A program made the position numbers and the translations under genes. Below the pieces are notes generated by a model. That model searched no databases and was not told the origin of the DNA. It worked only from the letters and a program-made list of their open reading frames with translations. From positions 1 through 64,000 of the forward strand of contig JAVVTQ010000001.1 in NCBI GenBank assembly GCA_036653595.1: DNA of 64,000 nucleotides. Reading direction: 5' to 3'. Positions within the stretch are counted from its first letter, which is position 1. The number at the start of each line of letters is the position of its first letter. Below, piece by piece: positions 34,951-43,684 of the stretch. The stretch is from JAVVTQ01 sp036653595 (GTDB lineage: Bacteria; Bacillota; Clostridia; Oscillospirales; Ruminococcaceae).

Positions 34951-35724
34951 ATGGATATACTCGTCACGGTGCTCGCACGCGCCGGCTCAAAGGGCGTAAA
35001 ATCAAAGAACATGAGGACCTTTTTGGATTATCCGATAGCCTACTATACGCTGTCTGCGCTCGACCTCTTTAAAGCAAGATACTCTAAGGAATACGGCGCG
35101 GTCGATCTCGCCGTGAATACCGACGCCGACGAGCTCTTTGAGCAGATAGACAAAACAAAGCTAAGCTGCATAAAAGTGCCACGCACACTTGAGCTTGCAG
35201 GCGACAGAGTGTCGAAAATCGACGTCGTGCGCGATACTTTGGCAAAGGCCGAGAAGGTGTCGCATAAAAAATATGACATGGTTGTCGACATGGATTTGAC
35301 ATCGCCGCTGCGCCGTGCTAGAGATGTCAAAAATGTGATTGACAGCCTGATGGCTCACAAAAATGCCGAGATTGCGCTCTCTGTGACTCCGGCGAGAAGA
35401 AACCCGTACTTCAACCAGCTCGCGCTTATGCCGGACGGGCTTGCAAAAACTCCGATTGAAAGCGATTTTGTCGCGCGGCAGCAAGCGCCGGAGATATTCG
35501 ACGCAAACGCATCACTCTATGCCTACCGCCCGCAGTTTCTTGCAAGCACAGACACAATTCTGATAAAGTCAAAGCTCTGCCTCAGCGTCATGCCTGACAC
35601 GGCGGTGCTTGATATCGACAGCGAGCACGATTTTGAGCTTATGCAGATTCTGGCACGCTATTTCTTCGAAAGCGATGAGGAATTCGGCGAAATACGCGAA
35701 AACATCAAAAGAATAATGAAATAA
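34951..35724 (+). CDS. neuA: Acylneuraminate cytidylyltransferase (NeuA/LegF-like)
   Basis: This 257-residue enzyme would activate a nonulosonic acid or related sugar as its CMP derivative. The N-terminus LARAGSKGVKSKNMRTF is the CMP-sugar synthetase signature. VDMDLTSPLR and VARQQAPEIFDANASLYAY are further family landmarks. ATG 34951 has aaaaggaga just upstream; a TTG at 34921 is a poorer choice. Together with PtmE, LegB, LegC and LegG it defines a nonulosonate-type pathway, although the NeuB-type synthase that should make its substrate is not in this window. Confidence 0.88.
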   Translation: MDILVTVLARAGSKGVKSKNMRTFLDYPIAYYTLSALDLFKARYSKEYGAVDLAVNTDADELFEQIDKTKLSCIKVPRTLELAGDRVSKIDVVRDTLAKAEKVSHKKYDMVVDMDLTSPLRRARDVKNVIDSLMAHKNAEIALSVTPARRNPYFNQLALMPDGLAKTPIESDFVARQQAPEIFDANASLYAYRPQFLASTDTILIKSKLCLSVMPDTAVLDIDSEHDFELMQILARYFFESDEEFGEIRENIKRIMK

Positions 35725-35754
35725 AACTTATTTTCCATTAAAGAGGTGATATGT

Positions 35755-36264
35755 GTGAAAAAGATATATATAATTCTCACGGTGCTGCTCTGCCTTTGCG
35801 CGCTTGTTTCCTGCGGCGGGAAAGCCGAGGACAAAAACGGCGGAGAGATTTTGCAAACCCCTTCTGCGGATGGTCCGATTTACGAGGGCAGCAATGTGGA
35901 GGGCTCGCCGTTTGTCGGAAAGTTTTCGAACACCTATTCTGCGCTCTATGCCAGCATGGCATCGGAAGCTTATCCGGAGGGCGGCATACCTCATATTGAA
36001 TGCCGCGCAGACGGAACATTCTCACTTTTTATAAACCCGAATACAAGCGCCGAGTTTTGCGGTCTTGTTGAGATTTCGGGCAAGTTTTCAGTTGACGGTG
36101 AAACGGCCGAGTTTTTGATAGAAAAGCGCGGCGATGGGGAATATCTCGGCAACGATGTAACCGCCTTTAAAATGAAGCTCATCAATGAAAACGAGCTTAG
36201 ATATTACGGCGATCAAATTGGATGTGTGCATAAAAATGATATTTTTGGCGACAGACAGGCCTAA
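35755..36264 (+). CDS. Predicted lipoprotein, unknown function
   Basis: This 169-residue protein starts with GTG 35755, 6 bp after gaggtg. A lipoprotein signal peptide (KKIYIILTVLLCLCALVSC) ends in the lipobox LVSC, followed by GGKAEDKN. The mature part has no recognised domain; it contains several glycines and aromatic residues compatible with a small beta-rich fold. An alternative GTG at 35746 adds three residues. It lies between the CMP-sugar synthetase and the glycosyltransferase, which suggests a role at the cell surface. Confidence 0.72.
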   Translation: MKKIYIILTVLLCLCALVSCGGKAEDKNGGEILQTPSADGPIYEGSNVEGSPFVGKFSNTYSALYASMASEAYPEGGIPHIECRADGTFSLFINPNTSAEFCGLVEISGKFSVDGETAEFLIEKRGDGEYLGNDVTAFKMKLINENELRYYGDQIGCVHKNDIFGDRQA

Positions 36265-36312
36265 TCGAGGCGAGTAGGCGCTTTGAGTATCGAGACTGAA
36301 AGGTGAAGAGCT

Positions 36313-37629
36313 GTGGGACTTGATTTTTTGATTTTATATGAGCACATCGTCCGCGAATTTGAAAACGACGCGCTGATTATGGCCGAGCTTGAGAGACGCG
36401 GCTATAAATCGGAGCTTTATCAGCTCATGGACAGAAAAAAGCTAAAGTACTTCACATGGAAAAAGCCAAAGGTCATCGTGACATCCGCCATGTACAACAA
36501 TGAAACGCTCAACAGCTTTGTCTACAACAATGTCGGCAGGCTGCAAAAGGCAGTCAACCTCCATTGGGAGGAGGTGCTCTCGCGCCAGCAGGAGGAAAGC
36601 GAGTTCTATTCGCTCACGGAGAACGCGCGCAAGTGCACGCACATATGCTGGGGAAATGCCGCGAGGGACCGAATTGTCGAAAAGGGAGTTCCCCAAAAAA
36701 ACGCTGTGGTCACGGGCGCCGTTCAGCTCGACTTTCTAAGGCCGCAGTTTGACGGCTACTTTAAGTCAAAGCAGGAGCTGGCAGAGGAATTTTCACTCTG
36801 CGCAGACAGAAAATGGCTGTTGTACATCAGCTCGTTTTCCTGTGCTTTTATGGACGACAAGGAGGTTGCAGAGCTCAACAGCATGACGGCTTTGGATTTT
36901 GCGGGATTCCGCGATATCGGCGTGCGCTCGATGAATGTGACGCTGCAGTGGATAGACAGACTTTTGTGCGAGCAGCCAAAATGGGAATTTATATATAGGC
37001 CGCACCCCTGTGAGTGGAATAGCCCACCCCTTGACGATATGAAGAAAAAGCACGCGAATTTTCACGTGATTAAGGACTATTCGGTAAAGCAGTGGGTAAA
37101 GGCGAGTGAGGTTGTGTCGACATGGATGAGCACCTCAATTGCCGAAATATACTTTGCAAAAAAAGGCTGCATCGTCATACGCCCGGAGCCGCTTTTTGAC
37201 GACTATGACCCTGTCACCTATGAGGGCGTTGCCGCCGTCGACACATATGAAAAGCTTGTTTGTGAACTTGAGAAAAAGGACATTGCGTTTCCGATAGACG
37301 AGGCACAGATGAAGTCGCATTATGACTGCGAGGACGATTACCCCGCCTATATGCGAATCTGCGACCTGCTGGAGGATGTTTATAAAAATCCTTTGCGCGA
37401 TCTGCCGTTCTCCGAGGGCTACCGCCCGCGGTTTAATGTATTGAAGTTTTTTGTGCTGATTGGGCTGCACACTATGATAGCGCTGCACATAAATCCGAAG
37501 TGGCTTCGGCCTTTGAGCGAATCACTAGCGAGCCGTGTGGAGCGTCTGATGGGCTACTACACAAAGGCGCGCCTGTCAAAAAAACAGATAAGCGAAAAAA
37601 TCAAAGAAATGAGAAAGTACATAGGCTGA
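36313..37629 (+). CDS. Probable surface-carbohydrate glycosyltransferase (GT-B-like)
   Basis: This 438-residue protein lacks a signal peptide. The region about 220-300, with FIYRPHPCEW, VIKDYSVKQWVKASEVVSTWMSTS and IAEIYFAKKG, resembles GT-B proteins of the CDP-glycerol transferase and sialyl/capsule transferase types, where RPHP marks the nucleotide site. The C-terminus is basic and amphipathic (about 375-438), possibly membrane-associated. It may transfer the CMP-activated sugar made by the cluster; this is inferred. It starts with GTG after aggtgaag, and a terminator follows. Confidence 0.65.
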   Translation: MGLDFLILYEHIVREFENDALIMAELERRGYKSELYQLMDRKKLKYFTWKKPKVIVTSAMYNNETLNSFVYNNVGRLQKAVNLHWEEVLSRQQEESEFYSLTENARKCTHICWGNAARDRIVEKGVPQKNAVVTGAVQLDFLRPQFDGYFKSKQELAEEFSLCADRKWLLYISSFSCAFMDDKEVAELNSMTALDFAGFRDIGVRSMNVTLQWIDRLLCEQPKWEFIYRPHPCEWNSPPLDDMKKKHANFHVIKDYSVKQWVKASEVVSTWMSTSIAEIYFAKKGCIVIRPEPLFDDYDPVTYEGVAAVDTYEKLVCELEKKDIAFPIDEAQMKSHYDCEDDYPAYMRICDLLEDVYKNPLRDLPFSEGYRPRFNVLKFFVLIGLHTMIALHINPKWLRPLSESLASRVERLMGYYTKARLSKKQISEKIKEMRKYIG

Positions 37630-37669
37630 AAGCGCGCGGCGGACAAAAAATGTATAAAAAGGACAGCAA

Positions 37670-37705
37670 AGCCCCGCGGTATATAATACCGCGGGGCTGA
37701 TTTTG
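37670..37705 (+). terminator. Terminator after the surface-sugar cluster
   Basis: AGCCCCGCGGTAT and ATACCGCGGGGCT form a perfect 13-bp stem with a 3-base loop, followed by gaTTTT. Confidence 0.88.
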
Positions 37706-37731
37706 GATTGTGATAAATTGTTTTGCTTTTT

Positions 37732-39384
37732 TCATTTTACCGAAGACGGTGCAAGTCGTTCAAGCCGCTCGGCCTCGGTCAGAGGTATGCCTGACTCATC
37801 GACTGCTTTGCTTGCGCCGCCGATGACGGCTGTTTTAAGGTTGCCGCGAAATTTCTCATTTTTTACGATGTGCGGCGCGTCCAAAATACCGCACTTGACA
37901 CAGTCCGCGATGACAAACGGCTCGCACAGCGGATCGTCAAACTCAGATGAGTACCGCTCTGTGATGTAGTTGAGAGTGTACTGCGCCTCGCACACAAGCT
38001 CTTCCTTGCGGCGCTGGACAACCTCGTCGAGCTCCTGCCGCGGCGCGCCGTCGAGCACGGAGCGTATGACGCCGCGCACTATCTTGCAGCTCTCGATGAC
38101 GATTTCCGCCGTCGCTGCCTGCTCGGCCTCGCTGAAACCCACGACGTGGATAATGTGCGGGTGAACATTCATCGCGAGAGCGGTGCTGGCGGCAAGCTGA
38201 CCCTTTGCTACATCGAGATCCCCGCTCAAAAACGGAAGTCCCGCCCTCACCTCTCGGTAGGCGTTGAAGGTGTCGTCGCACAGGCTCTCGGTCATCTCAA
38301 TCATCGCGAGCACGCGCGCCAAGTCCATGGAAAAGCTGAGGGTGTTGGGGTTGTTGAACATGTATTGGGATATATAGTTTTTGACGCCGGCGCTCTTCGC
38401 GTTGTACGCGGAAATGTACGATGCAACCACCGGCATGACATCGTGCGCATCGCGCAGACCCCAGTGGTGAGGTTCGTTGACTTCCACCGGAATGTTTCGT
38501 TGCGCATGCCAGCGAATGAGGCGCAGAGCTTCGTCGACGGATTCCTCTATGGTTCGTGTGCCGCGCCTGTCGATTTCGTTGTACCAGCAAAGTGGGACGG
38601 CACACCATGCGTTGTCAATCGTCTCGGTGAGCATTTTGGCCATGTCAAAGACATCGGCAGTGCCGCTGTAGCAGCGAAGCAATGGGAAATTCCCGCACTG
38701 TGCCGCTTTTTTCAGCTCAATAAATTCCTCGCGCGTGTGTATGGGGACGCCGCCCGCACCCTCAAGTGCCGCGTCGCGCTTTTCCGGCTTAAAAAAGAAC
38801 TGTTGTGTATTTTGGTCCGGGCCTATAGATACGACGTCGAGCACGCGCGACTCGGCAATCTTGCCGATACCTTTGAGAGTTTCATCAAAGCTCGGAAGAC
38901 CAAAGTGGTGTCTAAGCACGGGGTAAGGATACTTTGCGGCAATTCTGCCGACAATATTGTCGGGATATGTTATTTCCCCATTTTCGCGCACATGCCCCAA
39001 AAGAAAGGCTATGCTGTCGTCTATGTCGTCTGTGCCGTCGGAGATGTATTCAAAAAGCCCATATTCACGCGCTATCTCCGCGTTTTTTCGCACGCCTCCA
39101 AAGACAAAGCGGACGCTCTTATCAAGACCCCTTTTTCGCACCTCGGCCACAAAGGTGTCGAGAATAGAACGGCAGTTATCAGGTGTCAGCCGATAGCTCA
39201 CGGCCGCAATCTCCGGCTTTGCCGCTTCAACAGCCGAAAGGAAATCCGTCACGGACACTGCCGGGCCGAGAAATTTCGTCGTGTACCCCTCTTTTTCGGC
39301 CAGTGCCAAAAAATGGATTACCCCGCCGACATGCACACAGTTGCCTAGAGCAGCCGCCAATATTTCTCCTTTTTTCGTTGTCAT
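37732..39384 (-). CDS. B12-binding, glutamate-mutase-E-like protein
   Basis: This 550-residue protein joins an N-terminal cobalamin-binding domain (about 1-125) to a large TIM-barrel-type mutase domain. The usual DxHxxG B12 motif is present as CVHVGG, with Cys in place of Asp; VSYRLTP and FGGVRKN match the SxL and GG sites. The C-terminal domain has GPDQNTQQFFFKPEKRD, LLRCYSGTADVFD and VEVNEPHHWGLRDAHD, resembling the catalytic subunit of glutamate mutase. No partner subunit or reactivase is nearby, so the substrate is unknown. A site gaggtg lies 6 bp before ATG 39384. Confidence 0.7.
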   Translation of the reverse strand: MTTKKGEILAAALGNCVHVGGVIHFLALAEKEGYTTKFLGPAVSVTDFLSAVEAAKPEIAAVSYRLTPDNCRSILDTFVAEVRKRGLDKSVRFVFGGVRKNAEIAREYGLFEYISDGTDDIDDSIAFLLGHVRENGEITYPDNIVGRIAAKYPYPVLRHHFGLPSFDETLKGIGKIAESRVLDVVSIGPDQNTQQFFFKPEKRDAALEGAGGVPIHTREEFIELKKAAQCGNFPLLRCYSGTADVFDMAKMLTETIDNAWCAVPLCWYNEIDRRGTRTIEESVDEALRLIRWHAQRNIPVEVNEPHHWGLRDAHDVMPVVASYISAYNAKSAGVKNYISQYMFNNPNTLSFSMDLARVLAMIEMTESLCDDTFNAYREVRAGLPFLSGDLDVAKGQLAASTALAMNVHPHIIHVVGFSEAEQAATAEIVIESCKIVRGVIRSVLDGAPRQELDEVVQRRKEELVCEAQYTLNYITERYSSEFDDPLCEPFVIADCVKCGILDAPHIVKNEKFRGNLKTAVIGGASKAVDESGIPLTEAERLERLAPSSVK

Positions 39385-39561
39385 GTCAATCACCTCAATA
39401 TTATAGTATCTTAATATTGCGTCAAATATAAGGATATTTTGTAAAAAGATGTGAAAAAGTCATCGCCGTGCGGCTCGGCAGAACCGAATATGTCAGCACG
39501 GTGCAGGCACGGCAGCTTTTTTGCGTCTTGCTTGCGGCAATAAGCATTTATTTGCAATGGA

Positions 39562-39590
39562 TTGCGAAAAAGATTGTTTTTTGATATAAT
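39562..39590 (+). promoter_or_regulatory. Candidate promoter for the 39641-40267 gene
   Basis: TTGCGA (39562-39567) and TATAAT (39585-39590) are 17 bp apart. Confidence 0.6.
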
Positions 39591-39640
39591 TCGATACATA
39601 GGCGCTGTCGCTTTGCGCCGCAAATCGACGGAGGTCACTT

Positions 39641-40267
39641 ATGGGCGTTAATGTGGAAGTAGTTTTGATGTTGATTGGAGCGGGTGTTTCAATTGCTCTG
39701 ATTTATTTTTTGGCAAAGTACATGAAGGACACGGGCAGGTACAAGCTAGCAAAGAGAAGAGAGAGCGCAGAGCACGCGTCAAAAAAAGTCAAGCGCGCAA
39801 TTTCGGGATTCTCATCGCTGCACAGATACAAGACTCTTTACAATGTGGTTCTCGAGGATAAAGGGGCAAAGGCGACGCTCGATGGCCTTATAATAGGATA
39901 CTTCGGGATAATAGGATTTGTCGCATGTCCGCTGTCGTGCAGCGTTTTCGTTGAAAATGCCAACGACGACATAACGCAGGTTGTTCTCGATAAAAAAGAG
40001 AGCTTCAAAAATCCGTATGTCTTTGCACAGACGGCACAGCGCGCGCTGACCACAGCGCTGCGTGTTGAAAAGCTCTACAAGGTTCCCGTCGAAGTCAAGG
40101 TGTTTTTTACAGCCGGCGGGAATGCACTCAATATACCGCGCACACTTGAGCCTCTGCGCTCCGTGAAGGAAGTCAAAAAGCTTCTGCACTCGTCTAAGTT
40201 TGTCGAGGACAAGGGCGTTGATCTTGATGCGGTTGAAAAAGCTATCCTAAAACATAAAATCGGGTGA
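39641..40267 (+). CDS. Membrane-anchored protein, possibly a diverged NERD-like domain
   Basis: This 208-residue protein has one N-terminal membrane span (about 7-27), a basic stretch (about 30-55), then a soluble domain. The part ATLDGLIIGYFGIIGFVACP, followed later by NPYVFAQTAQ, resembles the NERD nuclease-related layout, in which an IDHI-type strand precedes an ExK site. The ExK residues are not evident here, so catalysis is doubtful. A site acggagg lies before the ATG. The stop lies a few bases before the lipoprotein start, so the two are probably an operon. Confidence 0.5.
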   Translation: MGVNVEVVLMLIGAGVSIALIYFLAKYMKDTGRYKLAKRRESAEHASKKVKRAISGFSSLHRYKTLYNVVLEDKGAKATLDGLIIGYFGIIGFVACPLSCSVFVENANDDITQVVLDKKESFKNPYVFAQTAQRALTTALRVEKLYKVPVEVKVFFTAGGNALNIPRTLEPLRSVKEVKKLLHSSKFVEDKGVDLDAVEKAILKHKIG

Positions 40268-40278
40268 GGAACTGTAAA

Positions 40279-40809
40279 ATGAAAAAGTTTTTTGCGGCAG
40301 CATTGATATGCTGCATTGTGCTCACAGCGGCATCCTGTGCAAAAAAAGATGATTTTCGCTCTGTGTCGTGGGGCACAACCAAAAATGCCGTCATAAGCGC
40401 CGAGGGCAAGGACCCGACTTGGGACGACGAGAATTACCTGCTGTTTCTGACGGACATGAATGGAAGCGCCACGGAGCTGCACTATGTATTTGAGGGTGAC
40501 AAGCTTGTTTCGGGCGAGTGCAAGTTCATTATCGGGGACAAAATTCTGTCCGAGTTCATGGAGGAGTTTTTGACTCTTCGCGCAAGTCTGACAGAGCTGT
40601 ACGGAGAGCCGCTGAGCGATGACTACAGGGATTGGCTTATTGAGAATCCGGGCGATTATGCAAATGATAAGGATCAGATCTCAATATTTTACAAGCGACT
40701 TCAATACTTTGCCGAGTGGAATACAAACGACACGCGCGCCACGCTGACGCTCAACTTCAACAATGAGCAAGTCAATTATGTGTACTTTGCAGAGGCCATC
40801 GGCAAGTAA
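40279..40809 (+). CDS. Predicted lipoprotein, unknown function
   Basis: This 176-residue protein has a lipoprotein signal peptide (MKKFFAAALICCIVLTAASC), with lipobox TAASC. The mature part is acidic and has no recognised family, although VSWGTTKNAVISAEGKDP and the YGEP segment resemble small secreted proteins that are common in Clostridia. A ribosome site (gaggaa) overlaps the stop of the upstream gene. A terminator follows. Confidence 0.72.
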   Translation: MKKFFAAALICCIVLTAASCAKKDDFRSVSWGTTKNAVISAEGKDPTWDDENYLLFLTDMNGSATELHYVFEGDKLVSGECKFIIGDKILSEFMEEFLTLRASLTELYGEPLSDDYRDWLIENPGDYANDKDQISIFYKRLQYFAEWNTNDTRATLTLNFNNEQVNYVYFAEAIGK

Positions 40810-40823
40810 ATTTCTATTTTTTT

Positions 40824-40859
40824 GCCGCAAAAGGAGTAGCCTCCTTTGCGGCTCTTTTC
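40824..40859 (+). terminator. Terminator after the lipoprotein gene
   Basis: GCCGCAAAAGGAG and CTCCTTTGCGGC form a stem of about 12 bp with one bulge, followed by TCTTTTC. Confidence 0.75.
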
Positions 40860-40887
40860 AAATAAAAATTCATAATTGAGGGCTGCT

Positions 40888-42573
40888 ATGGACGGCGATA
40901 TGCTAAAAAAACAAAAGCGCGGTGATATGTCAAAGCTGGTCATGCTGGTGCTGATTGCTTCTTTTGTCGCCGTCAAGCTCCTGCTGGTCAGCACCCAGAT
41001 GACATACGTTTATCAGGACTCCGTCATCGACGACGGGATGATGTTCTCGGCTGCGCGAAAAATTGTCACGGGAAACTGGCTCGGCGCATACAACTGGCTC
41101 ACGCTCGGCAAGCACATGTTTTTTTCCGTGTGGCTTGCTTTGCTTATTTTGCTGCGCATCCCATACCTTATCGGAGGACAGCTGCTCTATCTTGCCGCGT
41201 GCCTTGCGGCGATGTGTGCGCTGGCACCCATATTCAAAAAAAGATGGCTGCGTTTTATGCTGTTTCTCATACTGTGGCTCTCACCGTACAGCACCGCGCA
41301 GTACACTCTGCGCGTCTACCGCGACAACATATTCCCGTCATTGTGCCTTCTCTTTTTTGCGGGGGTAATCGGGTTTTGTCTCCGCTACAGTCAAAAACCG
41401 CGGCGCAGCATTGTCTATGCCATTATCGCGGGAATAGGTCTTGCACTGGCGTGGCTGACGCGCGAGGATGGCGCGTGGCTCTTGCCTTTCGGAATTTGCG
41501 CGGCGGCCGTATACGCGCTTTGTGTCCTTTTGCAAAAGCAGCCGACGCGCGAAAAAATTCTTCGTCTGCTCATACCGCTTTCCTCGGCAGCTGTCGCGGC
41601 TGTGATAATATGCTCGTATTGCGCGGTCAACTATGCCTATTATGGCCGCTTTATTGTCAGCGATTTCACCAGCAGGGAATTTAATGATGCAGTCGGTGCG
41701 ATGATACGCGCCGACACAGATGCACCTCACGAAAAAATTCTCGTTTGTCGAGACACTCGCATGAAAATATACAGTGCCGTACCAATGGCGGAGGAGCTTG
41801 GAAGGACTCTCGACAGCGGCGAATATTATGGAAGCTTCGGCAGCCGCGAGCAAAAGGAATTCTGGAGCGGCGGCTTTTGCTGGGCGCTAAGGCATGCGGT
41901 GAACGACGCGGGCTTTGCCGAAAATGCCGTTCAGGCAAGGGAATACTATGCCGAGCTTGCCGCGAAAATCAACGCTGCTTGCGACAGCGGGGCCATCAAG
42001 ACCGACAAAGGCAGAACAAGCTCCACGCTTGTCCCGTTTGATTCGATATATATTGCTCCGACTCTCGGTGAATTCGGACGTTCACTCCGCTGCCTGCTGC
42101 TTTTTGAGCAGACAGAAGCACTTGCGGAATTCTCCAACATTTCAAGAGAACAACACGAGCTGTGGTCGACCCTTTTGGCACAGGACACCTCCTATGCCAT
42201 GCTTCGCGAAAATGGTGAGGTCATATATTCACCGACGCAAAAGATGGCAGGCACAGCCTTTTCGGTCATCGCATGGTGCTATCGCATTTTGATTTTTCCA
42301 CTGCTCGCACTCGGATTTGCGGCACTGTGGCGCGACTTTCGAAAAACCCTGCACGGGCTCAAAAACCGCGAACAGGCTCCCTGCCTGATGCAGTTTGCGG
42401 CTATGACAGGAATATTGCTTTCCCTGATTTTGCGCGTGGCAATGATCTCCTACATTGAGGTGGCCAGCTTCAAAATCGGCACATATCTGCTCTATCTCGG
42501 CTCCTGCGGACCGTTGATTTTGATGTTTGCAGCCTATGGACTGAGCGTGTTTTGCAAAAATGAGCAAAAATAG
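40888..42573 (+). CDS. Large polytopic membrane protein, GT-C-like
   Basis: This 561-residue protein has about ten membrane spans. The first outward loop carries QDSVIDDGMMFSAA, and the paired Asp after span 1 is the placement seen in GT-C glycosyltransferases. A long soluble segment (about 250-440) interrupts the spans and contains several Glu, Tyr and Cys residues. Such proteins usually transfer sugars from lipid-linked donors outside the cell, but the substrate is not visible. The start at ATG 40888 has gaggg 8-12 bp upstream; an upstream TTG at 40876 was rejected. Confidence 0.6.
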   Translation: MDGDMLKKQKRGDMSKLVMLVLIASFVAVKLLLVSTQMTYVYQDSVIDDGMMFSAARKIVTGNWLGAYNWLTLGKHMFFSVWLALLILLRIPYLIGGQLLYLAACLAAMCALAPIFKKRWLRFMLFLILWLSPYSTAQYTLRVYRDNIFPSLCLLFFAGVIGFCLRYSQKPRRSIVYAIIAGIGLALAWLTREDGAWLLPFGICAAAVYALCVLLQKQPTREKILRLLIPLSSAAVAAVIICSYCAVNYAYYGRFIVSDFTSREFNDAVGAMIRADTDAPHEKILVCRDTRMKIYSAVPMAEELGRTLDSGEYYGSFGSREQKEFWSGGFCWALRHAVNDAGFAENAVQAREYYAELAAKINAACDSGAIKTDKGRTSSTLVPFDSIYIAPTLGEFGRSLRCLLLFEQTEALAEFSNISREQHELWSTLLAQDTSYAMLRENGEVIYSPTQKMAGTAFSVIAWCYRILIFPLLALGFAALWRDFRKTLHGLKNREQAPCLMQFAAMTGILLSLILRVAMISYIEVASFKIGTYLLYLGSCGPLILMFAAYGLSVFCKNEQK

Positions 42574-42796
42574 CTGTCCACACACAGCGGCGAATGGCGG
42601 TTGCTCGCCAAAATTTTTGCATCATCGGCACAGAAATTATCGCTGCAAGCTGAAGCGAAGCGAATATTTTGGACAGCTCGGTGCTTATTTGGCTCTCAAC
42701 GCATGACCGCTTTGGACAAGTCGTGCGCGAAATTTTCGCAAAGACTAATTGTTATATTAAAAGATAATAATACTAAATGTTATACGGAAGCATCTT

Positions 42797-43663
42797 ATGT
42801 GGATTATTTTAGCCCTTGGTTCGGCTCTATTTGCGGGATTGACCTCAATACTGGCAAAGGTAGCGCTAAAAAACGTCGACAGCGATCTCGCAACGGCGCT
42901 GCGCACGGCGGTGGTGCTTGTGTTCGCATGGCTTATGGCGCTTGTCACGGGGGAAGCCTCAAAAATATTTGAGATAAGCACGCGCAGCCTTGTGTTTATC
43001 GCGCTTTCGGGAATCGCAACAGGCGCGTCATGGCTTTGCTATTATCGAGCGTTGGCACTGGGAGACGTGAACCGTGTGACGCCGATTGACAAGTCGTCGA
43101 TTATACTGACGATGCTACTCGCATTTATATTTCTGGGAGAGGAGCTTACGTGGCTTAAAGCGGTCTGCATGGCGCTCATTGCTGCCGGCACATTTTTGAT
43201 GGTGCGCCGACCCGGAGTGCAAAGCGAAAAGAAGTCGAATGCGTGGTTTGTCTATGCAGCGCTGTCGGCTGTTTTTGCGAGCCTGACCTCAATTTTGGCC
43301 AAGGTCGGTATGGAGGGTGTGCCCTCAAATTTGGCGACTGCGCTGAGAACGGGAGTGGTGCTGGTCTTTGCTTGGATTTTGGTGTTTTGCGCGGGAAAGC
43401 AGCGCGCAATTCGCGGGATAGACAGGCAGGCAGCCTCCGCACTTGTTCTCTCGGGAATCGCAACGGGGCTGTCGTGGCTCTGCTATTACCGCGCCTTGCA
43501 GGAGGGGCCGGCGAGTGTGGTTGTGCCGATTGACAAGCTGAGCATCCTGGTTACAACAGCCTTTGCGGCGCTTGTGCTTAAAGAGAAAATAAGCAGGCGT
43601 GCACTGCTGGGACTTGCTGCTATAACAGCCGGCACGCTGCTGCTTGTCGTGGCCTCGAAATAG
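42797..43663 (+). CDS. EamA/DMT-family transporter with near-identical halves
   Basis: This 288-residue protein has ten membrane spans arranged as two EamA repeats of about 140 residues. LTSILAKVALKNVDSDLATA in the first half aligns with LTSILAKVGMEGVPSNLATA in the second, and GIATGASWLCYYRALALG aligns with GIATGLSWLCYYRALQEG. This is closer similarity between halves than most family members keep. It resembles small-molecule exporters of the RhaT/YtfF type. The 42574-42796 gap holds an A+T-rich, promoter-like region but no gene. Confidence 0.85.
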   Translation: MWIILALGSALFAGLTSILAKVALKNVDSDLATALRTAVVLVFAWLMALVTGEASKIFEISTRSLVFIALSGIATGASWLCYYRALALGDVNRVTPIDKSSIILTMLLAFIFLGEELTWLKAVCMALIAAGTFLMVRRPGVQSEKKSNAWFVYAALSAVFASLTSILAKVGMEGVPSNLATALRTGVVLVFAWILVFCAGKQRAIRGIDRQAASALVLSGIATGLSWLCYYRALQEGPASVVVPIDKLSILVTTAFAALVLKEKISRRALLGLAAITAGTLLLVVASK

Positions 43664-43684
43664 CGCGTGTGCAGTGAAGGCGAA

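Noticed and set aside
38146..39348. 400-residue open frame antisense to the B12-binding protein
   Set aside because: The minus-strand protein has clear cobalamin and mutase motifs; the antisense frame has none.
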